From Actinomycetospora soli (GTDB lineage Bacteria; Actinomycetota; Actinomycetes; Mycobacteriales; Pseudonocardiaceae), in contig NZ_JAJNDA010000008.1 in assembly GCF_021026295.1 (NCBI RefSeq), positions 62,001 through 126,000 of the forward strand: 64,000 nucleotides of DNA, given 5' to 3'. Below are positions 7,949 to 19,313 of the stretch, piece after piece. Position 1 is the stretch's first letter; every line of letters starts with the position of its first letter. The notes beneath the pieces are model-generated. The model was given only the letters and a program-made list of their open reading frames with translations. It was not told the DNA's origin and did no database searches. A program made the position numbers and the translations under genes.

Positions 7949-8877
7949 CCGACCAGGCGCTCCGAGACCTCCCACAGCCGCTCGGCGTTCGCCGGGTCGA
8001 GCGCGAAGGGTGCGACCCCGTGCCGGCCGTCGGCCTGCGTCCGGTCGGTCAGCACGGTCGCCTCGTGGCAGTCCTCGAAGTACCGCCCGCCCACGCCGTC
8101 GAGCAGCGGGGACACCGCGCACAGCACCGAGGTCGACGCGCCCTGCTCCGTGGTCTTCATCGGAGCGGTCGCGCCCGCCGCCCGTCGCGCGGCCAGCAGC
8201 GCCTCCGTGTCCACGTGGCGCTGCAGCCCCGTTGCGATGCCGCCCGGCATCAAGGCGTTCACGGTGATCCCGTCGTCCGCCCAGCGCCGCGTGGCCTCGA
8301 CGGCGAACAGCACGTTGGCGGTCTTCGACTGGGCGTAGCCGATCCACGGGTCGTACTGGACGAACGAGAAGTTCAGGTCGTCGAACAGCACGGGCAGGCG
8401 CAGGTGCGCCGAGGACGACACCGCCACGACCCGCGCCCCGTCGGCGGCCGCGAGCGCCCGGTGCAGGCCCGTGGCCAGCGCGAAGTGCCCGAGGTGGTTC
8501 GTCGCGAACTGCGCCTCCTGCCCGTCGATCAGCGTGCGCTCCGGCAGCGCCATCACGCCGGCGTTGTTCACCAGCAGGTGCAACGGGCCCTCCCAGCCGT
8601 CGACGAACGCGGCGATCGAGGCGCGGTCGCCGAGCTCGAGCGGCCTGACGTCGACCTTCCCGCCCTGCGCGCGGATGTCCGCCGCGACCTTCTCCCCGGC
8701 CTCGAGGTTCCGAACGGCGAGCGTCACCTCGGCGCCGTGGGTGGCCAGCGTGCGCGCGGTCTCGACGCCGATCCCCGACGAGGCCCCGGTGACGACGGCC
8801 CGCTTCCCGGTCAGGTCGATCCCGGCGGCGACCTCGTCGGCGGTCGAGAACTCACCGAAGGGGGTCTGGATGGTCAT
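7945..8877 (-). CDS. Short-chain dehydrogenase/reductase (SDR)
   Basis: A 310-residue NAD(P)-dependent oxidoreductase. The Rossmann motif TGASSGIG lies near residue 31, NNAGVMA near 105 and the catalytic YAQSK near 180, with the helix insert typical of protochlorophyllide-reductase/retinol-dehydrogenase-like SDRs. Start ATG at 8877 is preceded by GGGGAG. It overlaps mtnA tail-to-tail by 4 nt. It is divergently transcribed from a TetR regulator with two operator copies between them, so expression is probably controlled by that repressor. Substrate unknown. Confidence 0.9.
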   Translation of the reverse strand: MTIQTPFGEFSTADEVAAGIDLTGKRAVVTGASSGIGVETARTLATHGAEVTLAVRNLEAGEKVAADIRAQGGKVDVRPLELGDRASIAAFVDGWEGPLHLLVNNAGVMALPERTLIDGQEAQFATNHLGHFALATGLHRALAAADGARVVAVSSSAHLRLPVLFDDLNFSFVQYDPWIGYAQSKTANVLFAVEATRRWADDGITVNALMPGGIATGLQRHVDTEALLAARRAAGATAPMKTTEQGASTSVLCAVSPLLDGVGGRYFEDCHEATVLTDRTQADGRHGVAPFALDPANAERLWEVSERLVG

Positions 8878-8895
8878 GGTCGTGCTCCCCTGAAA

Positions 8896-8910
8896 CGTAG
8901 GGCGCCTACG
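8896..8910. promoter_or_regulatory. TetR operator copy 1
   Basis: CGTAGG-GCG-CCTACG, an inverted repeat 18 nt upstream of the SDR start. Preceded by GAAA as in copy 2; the shared pattern is GAAACGTAGGNGCNCTACG. Confidence 0.8.
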
Positions 8911-8936
8911 GATACGGCTCGACCGTACCACCGAAA

Positions 8937-8951
8937 CGTAGGAGCACTACG
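8937..8951. promoter_or_regulatory. TetR operator copy 2
   Basis: CGTAG-GAGCA-CTACG, 10 nt upstream of the TetR start codon at 8961 and 41 nt (start to start, about four helical turns) from copy 1. Two copies between divergent genes is the classical arrangement for a TetR protein repressing both promoters. Confidence 0.8.
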
Positions 8952-8960
8952 CTTGTCGAC

Positions 8961-9488
8961 GTGCCCCGTGCCGACGCCCGCGCGAACCGGGCCGCCCTCC
9001 TCGCGAGCGCGGCCCGCCGCTTCGCGTCCGACGGCCCGGACGTCGCGCTGGAGAAGGTCGCCCGCGACGCGGGCGTGAGCATCGCGACGCTCTACCGGCA
9101 CTTCCCGCACCGCGAGGCCCTCGTCGCGGCCACGTACGCGCGCGAGATCGAGGAGCTCGGCGAGGTTCCCGACGACGGGTCCGGGGCGGTCGCGCTCGCC
9201 CGCTGGCTCCTGCGCTTCGTCGAGTTCGCGCGGACGAAGCGAGCCCTCGGCGACCTGCTGCACGCCCCCGGCGCGGACCACCCACCGGCCCGCGGGGTCA
9301 TGCTCGACGCCCTCGACCGCATCCTGGCCCGGGGCCGGGCCGACGGGACGCTGCGCGACGACCGCGACCCCGCCGACGTGCTCGCCCTGCTCGCGGGCCT
9401 GTGGACCCTGCCCGACGACGAGACCTGGCCGCTCCGTGCCGACCGGCTCGCGGGCTTCGTCCTGGACGGGCTGACGACGGCGCGCTGA
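8961..9488 (+). CDS. TetR/AcrR family transcriptional regulator
   Basis: A 175-residue regulator. The N-terminal helix-turn-helix is clear: LLASAARRFASDGPDVALEKVARDAGVSIATLYRHFPHREAL (residues about 13-53). The C-terminal ligand-binding domain is variable and gives no clue to the inducer. GTG start. It lies 83 nt from the divergent SDR gene, and the two inverted repeats in the gap are its probable binding sites, giving autoregulation and control of the SDR. Confidence 0.93.
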   Translation: MPRADARANRAALLASAARRFASDGPDVALEKVARDAGVSIATLYRHFPHREALVAATYAREIEELGEVPDDGSGAVALARWLLRFVEFARTKRALGDLLHAPGADHPPARGVMLDALDRILARGRADGTLRDDRDPADVLALLAGLWTLPDDETWPLRADRLAGFVLDGLTTAR

Positions 9489-9493
9489 ACCGC

Positions 9494-10120
9494 TCAGCCC
9501 CGGAACGCGCGCGCCGCCGCGACGCCGGCGTCGAGGTCCCAGTCCGGGACGTCGGCGACCGCGCGCAGCTGCTCGCGCGTCAGGTCCGCGCCCGCCGCGA
9601 TCAGCGCGGCGACCGCGTCCGGCCGCACCGGGTCCGGGACCTCGTTCTCCACGAACTCGACGACCATCTCCGCGCACCGCTCGTCGTCGACGAACACCGG
9701 GTGCAGCGAGGAGAACCCGTCGGAGAGGTCGTAGGGCGCCCTCCACCAGCGCTCGCCGTCGTAGCCGTAGACGAAGCCGACCCACTGCTGGCGGGCCATG
9801 CCGTCGACCGCGGGCGCCTCCCACCAGTCCGGCGCCCCCGCGAGCAGGTCGGTCTCCTCCTCCTGGAAGTACGTCGCCGCCTCGCGGAAGTAGGTGTCGG
9901 AGTACTCGTGGTCGTTGCCGACGAGCACGGCGCGCCCGTCACCGACGAGGTGCAGGTCGGCCCAGTTGCCCCCGCCGTCGTCGTAGTGCCAGCGGCCGGG
10001 TTCGGCGAAGGCGCCGCTCCCCCAGCCGCGGGCGCCGAGGATCGCGGCGAAGGCGGCCCAGCGGCCGCGCATGGTCGTCGGGGCGGGCAGGTCGACCGGG
10101 ACGAGAGCCATGCCCGGCAT
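9494..10120 (-). CDS. Hypothetical 208-aa protein
   Basis: A 208-residue acidic soluble protein, unrecognised. The centre is aromatic-rich: WHYDDGGGNWADLHLVGDGR, NDHEYSDTYF, WVGFVYGYDGERWWRAPYDL, resembling actinobacterial orphan proteins of the knr4/Smi1-like or immunity-protein type, but I cannot place it. Start could be 10120 (MPGMALV) or 10111 (MALVPV); neither has a strong ribosome site. The stop is 6 nt from the convergent TetR stop. Confidence 0.65.
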   Translation of the reverse strand: MPGMALVPVDLPAPTTMRGRWAAFAAILGARGWGSGAFAEPGRWHYDDGGGNWADLHLVGDGRAVLVGNDHEYSDTYFREAATYFQEEETDLLAGAPDWWEAPAVDGMARQQWVGFVYGYDGERWWRAPYDLSDGFSSLHPVFVDDERCAEMVVEFVENEVPDPVRPDAVAALIAAGADLTREQLRAVADVPDWDLDAGVAAARAFRG

Positions 10121-10181
10121 CCTGGCGTCCCCCGATCCGGCCCGGACTCCGGGGAACTACCTGGTTCGGCACAATGCCCCC

Positions 10182-11057
10182 ATGTCGGTCCTCCGGGATC
10201 CCCTGACCCTCGCGGTGCCGTTCTTCATCCTCTTCGTCGTGCTCGAGGCGGTCTCGTTCGCCGTGTTCGCCGACGACGACCTCCGCGGCTACGAGCGCCG
10301 CGACACGATCACCAGCGTGGTCAGCGGCATGGTCGCGCTGCTGTTCAACGCGGTCGCCCGCGGCGTGGCGCTCCTCGGCTACGCCGTGCTGTACGAGCTC
10401 ACGCCGCTGCGCCTCGACCCGTCGAGTCCGTGGACGTGGGTCGGCGTGCTGCTCGGCGTGGACCTGCTCTGGTACTGCTACCACCGCACGGCGCACCGGG
10501 TGCGGCTCGTGTGGGCCGCCCACCAGGCCCACCACAACAGCGAGTACTTCAACTTCTCCACCGCGGCACGCCAGAAGTGGAACCCGTGGTTCGAGATGCT
10601 GTTCTGGGTGCCGCTCCCGCTGCTCGGGGTGCCGCCGTGGATGATCTTCACGGCGTTCTCGATCACCCTCGTCTACCAGTTCTTCGTGCACACCGAGCGG
10701 ATCGGGCGGCTGCCGGCGCCGATCGAGTTCGTGTTCAACACGCCGTCGCACCACCGCGTGCACCACGCGAGCGACCCGGAGTACCTCGACCGCAACTACG
10801 GCGGCGTCCTCATCGTCTGGGACCGGCTGTTCGGCACCTACGCCGAGGAGCGGCAGCGTCCCCGCTACGGACTGACCACCCCGCCGCCCACGCTGAACGT
10901 CGCCGGCCTGCAGTACCACGAGTTCGCCGCGATCTGGCGCGACGTCCGGGCGGCGTCGACCTGGCGCGAGCGGCTCGCGCACGTGTTCGCCCCGCCCGGG
11001 CGGCCCGCCGTCGAGTGGTCCCGCAGCGCTGCGCCGGAACCCGCGGGACCGCGCTGA
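10182..11057 (+). CDS. Sterol desaturase / fatty acid hydroxylase family membrane protein
   Basis: A 291-residue integral membrane di-iron oxygenase-like protein. The eight-histidine signature is complete: YHRTAH near residue 103, WAAHQAHHNSE near 116-120 and PSHHRVHHASD near 190-195, between hydrophobic segments. Members hydroxylate or desaturate fatty acyl chains or sterols at the membrane using O2 and reductant. ATG at 10182 fits the first membrane helix; a longer frame upstream is not hydrophobic. The C-terminal tail is Arg/Pro rich. Substrate not inferable from context. Confidence 0.9.
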   Translation: MSVLRDPLTLAVPFFILFVVLEAVSFAVFADDDLRGYERRDTITSVVSGMVALLFNAVARGVALLGYAVLYELTPLRLDPSSPWTWVGVLLGVDLLWYCYHRTAHRVRLVWAAHQAHHNSEYFNFSTAARQKWNPWFEMLFWVPLPLLGVPPWMIFTAFSITLVYQFFVHTERIGRLPAPIEFVFNTPSHHRVHHASDPEYLDRNYGGVLIVWDRLFGTYAEERQRPRYGLTTPPPTLNVAGLQYHEFAAIWRDVRAASTWRERLAHVFAPPGRPAVEWSRSAAPEPAGPR

Positions 11058-11069
11058 GGGACCACGCGA

Positions 11070-15030
<3,961 letters not shown>

Positions 15031-15112
15031 CCGGCGCTCGCACCCGGAACGACCGTTGTGTCCGGTTCGCCGGGAGCGCGACCATGGGACCTCGTCCACC
15101 GAGGGGGCTCCC

Positions 15113-15991
15113 ATGGATTCCGTGTTCGTCGCCGTCGGGCTCCCGGTCGCGCTCGCCGTCGTCATGCTCGGTCTCGGGCTGTCGCTGACCCCCGCCGACT
15201 TCCGCCGCGTCGCGCAGCGCCCCCTCCCGGTCGCCGCCGCGCTCGGCACCCAGCTCGTCGTGCTGCCGGCGATCTGCTTCGGGCTGGTCCTCGCGCTCGG
15301 GCTCGACCCGGTGCTCGCGGCCGGGATGATGCTGCTCGCCGCCTCCCCGGGCGGCACCACCGCGAACCTGTTCAGCCACCTCTTCCGCGGCGACGTGGCC
15401 CTCAACATCACGCTGACCGCGGTCAACTCGGTGCTCGCCGTGGTGACGCTGCCGGTGGTCCTGGGTCTGTCGCTCGCCTTCTTCGGTCTGGACGGGGCGG
15501 TCGGGCTGCAGGGCGGCAAGGCGCTGCAGGTGTTCGCCGTGGTCCTGGTGCCGGTCGTGCTCGGCATGCTCGTCCGGCGTGCCGCCCCCGGGTTCGCCGA
15601 CCGGGCGGACCGCCCCGTCCGCATCCTGTCCGCCCTGGTCCTCGCGGGCGTGATCATCGGCGCCCTGCTCTCCGAGCGGGAGGCCCTGCCCGGCGTGATC
15701 GCCGAGGTCGGGCTCGCCGTCGTGCTCCTCGGCGTGATCAGCCTCGCGCTCGGCTACCTGCTGCCGCGCCTGCTGCGCGTCGGCCACCCGCAGGCCGTGG
15801 CCTCGTCGTTCGAGGTCGGCATCCACAACAGCACGCTGGCGATCGCCGTCGCGGTGGGTGTGCTCGGCGTCGAGCGGCTGGCCGTGCCCGCCGCGGTCTA
15901 CGGCGTGCTGATGTTCCCGCTCGCCCTCGCCGCGGGCTTCGCGCTCCGCCGCCTCGCCCCGGACCGGGAGGCCTCGCCGGTCCCGGCGTGA
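15113..15991 (+). CDS. Bile acid:sodium symporter family transporter
   Basis: A 292-residue membrane protein with about nine to ten hydrophobic helices. Family features are LLAASPGGTTANLFSHLFRGDVALNITLTAVNS (the first Na+-site motif) and EVGIHNSTLAIAVA (the second, with the conserved E...N). Members move organic anions such as bile acids, pantoate or keto acids with sodium; the physiological substrate here is unknown. ATG at 15113 follows GAGGGGG closely. Separated from the peptidase by 82 nt. Confidence 0.9.
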   Translation: MDSVFVAVGLPVALAVVMLGLGLSLTPADFRRVAQRPLPVAAALGTQLVVLPAICFGLVLALGLDPVLAAGMMLLAASPGGTTANLFSHLFRGDVALNITLTAVNSVLAVVTLPVVLGLSLAFFGLDGAVGLQGGKALQVFAVVLVPVVLGMLVRRAAPGFADRADRPVRILSALVLAGVIIGALLSEREALPGVIAEVGLAVVLLGVISLALGYLLPRLLRVGHPQAVASSFEVGIHNSTLAIAVAVGVLGVERLAVPAAVYGVLMFPLALAAGFALRRLAPDREASPVPA

Positions 15992-16029
15992 CGGGCGCGT
16001 CCGTGGTCCGCGTCACGTGAGGCTTGAGT

Positions 16030-16044
16030 GTGCCGCAGCGGCAC
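16030..16044. promoter_or_regulatory. Second GTGCCGC-N-GCGGCAC palindrome, possible MerR site
   Basis: GTGCCGC-A-GCGGCAC (7-bp arms, 1-nt centre) preceded by TTGAGT at 16024-16029 and followed by GG. The site at 13126 has the same arms, the same TTGA four to six nt before and the same GG after. It lies 18 nt upstream of the DUF3159 start at 16062, in the position of a promoter spacer. This suggests that the MerR regulator, 3 kb away, also controls this gene. Confidence 0.5.
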
Positions 16045-16061
16045 GGACTTCCCTCGTGGCC

Positions 16062-16700
16062 ATGACCGAGCAGCAGCAGACCGATCCCCCGACGCGACCC
16101 GCCGCTCCCACGGTCCTCGACCAGATGGGCGGACCGGCGGGCTTCGTGTACTCGACGATCCCGGTGGTCGTGTTCGTGACGGCGAACGCGTTCCTCTCCC
16201 TGCCGGTCACCCTCGCGGTGTCGCTGGCGACCGGCCTGGCCCTGACCGTGTTCCGGCTCGTCCGCGGCGAGAAGGTCGCGTCGGCGGTCGGGAGCCTGCT
16301 CGGCGTGGCGGTCGCGGCCGCGATCGTGGCCGTCACCGGGTCCGCGCGGGACTTCTTCGTCATCGGCATCTGGGCCGCGCTCGCCGGGTTCGTCGTCACC
16401 GCGGCCTCGCTGCTGGCCCGCCGTCCGATCACCGGCATCGTCTGGAACGCGGTGCACGGCGGCACGCACCCGTGGCGCGCCGACCGGCGGGTGCTCCGCG
16501 CCCACGATCTCGCCACCCTCGCCGCCGCGGTCGTGTTCGGCGCCCGCTTCGTGGTGCAGCAGTGGCTCTACGTCGCCGAGGCGACCGGTGGGCTCGGCGT
16601 CGCCCGCGTCGTGATGGGGACCCCGCTGACCGTGCTCGCCGCGCTCGTCGTCGTCTGGGCCTTCCGCCGCAGCTCGAAGGCCCTGCTGCCCGCCACGTAA
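16062..16700 (+). CDS. DUF3159 domain membrane protein
   Basis: A 212-residue integral membrane protein with about five to six helices, beginning MTEQQQTDPPTRPAAPTVLD then LDQMGGPAGFVYSTIPVVVFVTANAF, the hallmark of DUF3159, a family confined to actinobacteria. ARRPITGIVWNAVHGGTHPWR in the middle loop is also typical. Function unknown. ATG at 16062 is preferred over an in-frame GTG at 16017 because the extension would include the palindrome and promoter-like sequence. Confidence 0.88.
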   Translation: MTEQQQTDPPTRPAAPTVLDQMGGPAGFVYSTIPVVVFVTANAFLSLPVTLAVSLATGLALTVFRLVRGEKVASAVGSLLGVAVAAAIVAVTGSARDFFVIGIWAALAGFVVTAASLLARRPITGIVWNAVHGGTHPWRADRRVLRAHDLATLAAAVVFGARFVVQQWLYVAEATGGLGVARVVMGTPLTVLAALVVVWAFRRSSKALLPAT

Positions 16701-16763
16701 CGCGCCGACCGGATCTCGCGACACCAGCCTCGACACACGGGGACGGTCGGGGGGACGACGAGG

Positions 16764-17453
16764 GTGCGCACGGCATACAAGGTCTGGTCCGGGATCGCGG
16801 CAGGGGTCTTCTGCCTCGTCGCGATCGGGGACCTGTCGAACGGGTCGGACACGACGACGGCGGCTCCGGCCGCGGTCAGCGCGCCCGCCGCGCCCACGTA
16901 CGTGGCGCCCGCGGCGGCGGCTCCCGTCCAGGCACCGGTCGCGGCACCGGTCGAGGTGCCCGCGGGCGACACCGTGACGGTCACCGACGTCGTCGATGGC
17001 GAGTCCTTCGTCGCGGGCGGGCAGCGCATCCGCATCCTCGGGATCGACGCCTGCGACCCGTCGACCTACGGCGGACGCCAGGCCACGTCGACCGCCGAGA
17101 CGTTCCTCGAGGGGCAGCAGGTCACGCTCCGGACCGAGCCCGGCGTCGACGAGGACCGCAACGGGCGGCTGCTGCGCTACGTCGACACGAGCGCCGGCGA
17201 CTACGGCACGCTCGCCGTCACCTACGACCACACCGAGGTCGACGACGCGAGCCGGGCCGACGCCTCCTACCTGGACGAACTGCGCTCCGCCGACCCGAAC
17301 GGCCGGACCTGCGCCGCGCCGCCGAGCTCGTCGTCGTCCTCGTCCTCCGAGGACGACGACCACGTGTACGTCCCGCTGCCCCGCCGCGGCGACGACGGCC
17401 TGCCCGACGGTGCCCTCACCGGCGGCTACTGCGCGAAGAAGTGGTGGTGCTGA
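16764..17453 (+). CDS. Secreted nuclease-like protein (SNase/thermonuclease fold)
   Basis: A 229-residue exported protein. Signal peptide or anchor MRTAYKVWSGIAAGVFCLVA is followed by an Ala/Pro-rich linker to about residue 65, then a domain starting VTVTDVVDGESFVAGGQRIRILGIDACDPSTYGG, the pattern of staphylococcal-nuclease-like proteins (V-x-D-G-D-T-x...RL-x-G-ID-x-P). FLEGQQVTLRTEPGVDEDRNGRLLRYV continues the fold and includes the D-x-R-G-R-L-L region. A poly-Ser stretch and a Cys-containing tail (GGYCAKKWWC) follow. The catalytic Arg/Glu set looks incomplete, so nuclease activity is uncertain. Confidence 0.75.
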   Translation: MRTAYKVWSGIAAGVFCLVAIGDLSNGSDTTTAAPAAVSAPAAPTYVAPAAAAPVQAPVAAPVEVPAGDTVTVTDVVDGESFVAGGQRIRILGIDACDPSTYGGRQATSTAETFLEGQQVTLRTEPGVDEDRNGRLLRYVDTSAGDYGTLAVTYDHTEVDDASRADASYLDELRSADPNGRTCAAPPSSSSSSSSEDDDHVYVPLPRRGDDGLPDGALTGGYCAKKWWC

Positions 17454-17455
17454 CG

Positions 17456-17785
17456 ATGGCCTCGCGACGCTCGAACTCCTCCGGCGTGGGCACCGTGATC
17501 GGGGTCGTGCTCCTGATCGGCCTGGCGCTCCTCATCCTCAAATGGGCACTGATCACCGCCGCGATCCTGGCCGTGCCGTTCGGGATCTGGTGGGTCTACG
17601 ACCAGGTCCAGCAGCGCACGGCCGTCGACCGGCGGGCCGAGGTGGAGAGCCGCGCGGTGGTCGACGCCGCCGGTGGCTGCGGCTGGTGCGGCTCCCGGAT
17701 CGCGCACCGGGACCACGAGACCGGTGGACTCGTCATGCCGGCCGACTTCCACCGCGACGAGATCGAACGCACGATCGCGGCCTGA
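17456..17785 (+). CDS. Small membrane protein with CxxC and His zinc-ribbon-like tail
   Basis: A 109-residue protein starting 2 nt after the nuclease stop. A short polar leader (MASRRSNSSGVG) is followed by two hydrophobic segments covering about residues 12-45 (TVIGVVLLIGLALLILKWAL, ITAAILAVPFGIWWVY), a charged linker and GGCGWCGSRIAHRDHETGG, whose CxxC plus two His could bind a metal. Tail VMPADFHRDEIERTIAA. Not recognised as a named family. Close spacing suggests an operon with the nuclease-like gene. Confidence 0.7.
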   Translation: MASRRSNSSGVGTVIGVVLLIGLALLILKWALITAAILAVPFGIWWVYDQVQQRTAVDRRAEVESRAVVDAAGGCGWCGSRIAHRDHETGGLVMPADFHRDEIERTIAA

Positions 17786-17793
17786 GACGACGA

Positions 17794-17823
17794 AGGGCCC
17801 GCCACCAGCCGGTGACGGGCCCT
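17794..17823. terminator. Hairpin terminator
   Basis: AGGGCCCG (17794-17801) pairs with CGGGCCCT (17816-17823), loop 14 nt. It sits 8 nt after the stop of the gene at 17456 and 7 nt before the 3' end of the converging tRNA-Arg, so it can end both transcripts. Confidence 0.8.
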
Positions 17824-17830
17824 CGTGATG

Positions 17831-17903
17831 CGCGCCCGAAGGGATTCGAACCCCTAACCTTCTGATCCGTAGTCAGATGCTCTATCCGTTGAGCTACGGG
17901 CGC
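17831..17903 (-). tRNA. tRNA-Arg(ACG)
   Basis: On the minus strand: acceptor GCGCCCG/CGGGCGC with discriminator G, D-arm GCTCAACGGATAGAGC, anticodon stem TCTGA/TCAGA with loop CTACGGA (anticodon ACG, read as ICG), T-arm AGGGGTTCGAATCCCTT. 73 nt without an encoded CCA. Confidence 0.97.
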
Positions 17904-17947
17904 AGGTTCTTGAGTTGTACGGCGACAGACTACTCCGAACGCCGCAG

Positions 17948-18037
17948 CGGAGGCTCCGGGATTTGAACCCGGGATGGGGGGTTACCCCAAACCGCATTAG
18001 CAGTGCGGCGCCATAGACCAGACTAGGCGAAGCCTCC
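17948..18037 (-). tRNA. tRNA-Ser(GCT)
   Basis: On the minus strand: acceptor GGAGGCT/AGCCTCC, discriminator G, anticodon stem CCGCA/TGCGG with loop CTGCTAA (anticodon GCT), a long variable arm built on GGGGTAACCCC as expected of class II tRNA-Ser, and T-arm CCGGGTTCAAATCCCGG. 90 nt, 44 nt upstream of tRNA-Arg, probably one transcript. Confidence 0.97.
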
Positions 18038-18228
18038 CGGAGCCCTGGGGCCCACCGGGAGAAGACATTACACGTCGCCCGCGAGGCCCTTGACGGGCAC
18101 CCCCACCCCGTCCGCGCGGCCACCCGCCGACGACCGCACCCGCCGTCGGGACGGGGAACGTCGCAGGTGAGGGCTGTGACACATCCGCCGCGCCGCATGC
18201 GTGACGGGCGCACGGGTAGCCCGGGCGC

Positions 18229-19260
18229 ATGAAGGCGACGCTCATCTACGGAGCAGGCGACATCCGGGTCGAGGAGGTCCCCGACCCGAAGCTGGAGAAC
18301 CCGACGGACGCGATCGTCCGGATCACGCACTCCTGCATCTGCGGGTCCGACCTCTGGCCGTACAAGAACCGCGAGGCGACGCAGGAGGGTGGCCGGATCG
18401 GCCACGAGTTCATCGGGGTCGTGGAGGAGGTCGGCTCGGACATCGGCCGTCTCCAGCAGGGCGACGTGGTCGTCGCCCCCTTCTTCTACGCCGACGGCAC
18501 CTGCGAGTACTGCCGGGCCGGCCTGACGACCGCCTGCCCGAACGGCAGCGCCTGGGGCGCCGAGACCGACGGCGGGCAGGGCGAGGCGGCGCGTGTGCCG
18601 TTCGCCGACCACTCGCTGATGAAGCTCGACGTGCCGGTCGAGTCCGACCTGATGCCGAGCCTGCTCACGCTCTCCGACGTGTTCGGCACCGGCCACCACG
18701 CCGCCGTGTCGGCGCGGGTCGAGCCGGGCAAGGACGTCGTCGTGGTGGGCGACGGCGCGGTGGGACTGCTCGCCGTGCTGGCCGCGAAGCGCCTCGGCGC
18801 CGAGCGGATCGTCCTGATGGGTCACCACCGGGACCGCACCGACCTGGGCCGCGAGTTCGGCGCCACCGACGTCGTCGCCGAGCGCGGCGAGGAGGGCGAG
18901 CAGAAGGTCCGCGACGTCCTCGGGACCGACGGCGCGCACTCGGTCATCGAGGCGGTCGGGTACGACCAGTCGCTCTCGACCGCGATCAACGTGGCGAAGC
19001 CGGGCGGCTTCGTCGGCATCGTCGGCGTCCCGCAGAGCGGCACGATCCCCAACGCCGCCCGGAAGTTCGGCGCCAACATCACGATCGCCGGCGGCATCGC
19101 GCCGACCCAGGCCAACATGCACGAGCTCCTGCCCGACGTGATGGACGGGAAGATCGAGCCCGGCAAGGTCTTCGACCGGACGATCCCGCTCGACGAGACC
19201 CCCGAGGGCTACCGCGCGATGAACGACCGCGAGGCCCTCAAGGTGCTGGTGCGTCCTTAG
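18229..19260 (+). CDS. Zinc-dependent alcohol dehydrogenase (MDR superfamily)
   Basis: A 343-residue medium-chain dehydrogenase. Catalytic zinc ligands are the Cys of CICGSDLW, the GHEFIG histidine-glutamate pair and a later acidic residue; the structural-zinc lobe DGTCEYCRAGLTTACPNG has three of the usual four cysteines. The nucleotide-binding motif is VVVGDGAVGLLAVLAAKRLGA near residue 167. It is closest to glutathione-independent formaldehyde/threonine dehydrogenase-like enzymes common in actinobacteria; substrate unproven. The gene ends 13 nt before a 40-nt palindrome. Confidence 0.9.
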   Translation: MKATLIYGAGDIRVEEVPDPKLENPTDAIVRITHSCICGSDLWPYKNREATQEGGRIGHEFIGVVEEVGSDIGRLQQGDVVVAPFFYADGTCEYCRAGLTTACPNGSAWGAETDGGQGEAARVPFADHSLMKLDVPVESDLMPSLLTLSDVFGTGHHAAVSARVEPGKDVVVVGDGAVGLLAVLAAKRLGAERIVLMGHHRDRTDLGREFGATDVVAERGEEGEQKVRDVLGTDGAHSVIEAVGYDQSLSTAINVAKPGGFVGIVGVPQSGTIPNAARKFGANITIAGGIAPTQANMHELLPDVMDGKIEPGKVFDRTIPLDETPEGYRAMNDREALKVLVRP

Positions 19261-19273
19261 GTGGCTTCGCCCC

Positions 19274-19313
19274 GTGAGTACTTCCGACGGTCATACCCGT
19301 CACAAGTACTCAC
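19274..19313. repeat. 40-nt palindrome family, copy 1
   Basis: GTGAGTACTT...AAGTACTCAC arms (10 bp) enclose a GACGG/CCGTC inner stem with TCATAC in the loop. The element lies between converging genes, and the last codons of the AbiEi-like gene (stop at 19310-19312) run into it. The left flank GTGGCTTCGCCCC is nearly identical to that of copy 6. Confidence 0.9.

Noticed and set aside
17831-18037. tRNA pair as an integration site for a genomic island
   Set aside because: No integrase, no partial tRNA duplication and no change of base composition around it.
18135-18160. A further copy of the CCCGACGACGGG motif as a terminator
   Set aside because: Only a weak match (ACCCGCCGTCGGGACGG) without a partner arm; it is not at a gene end.
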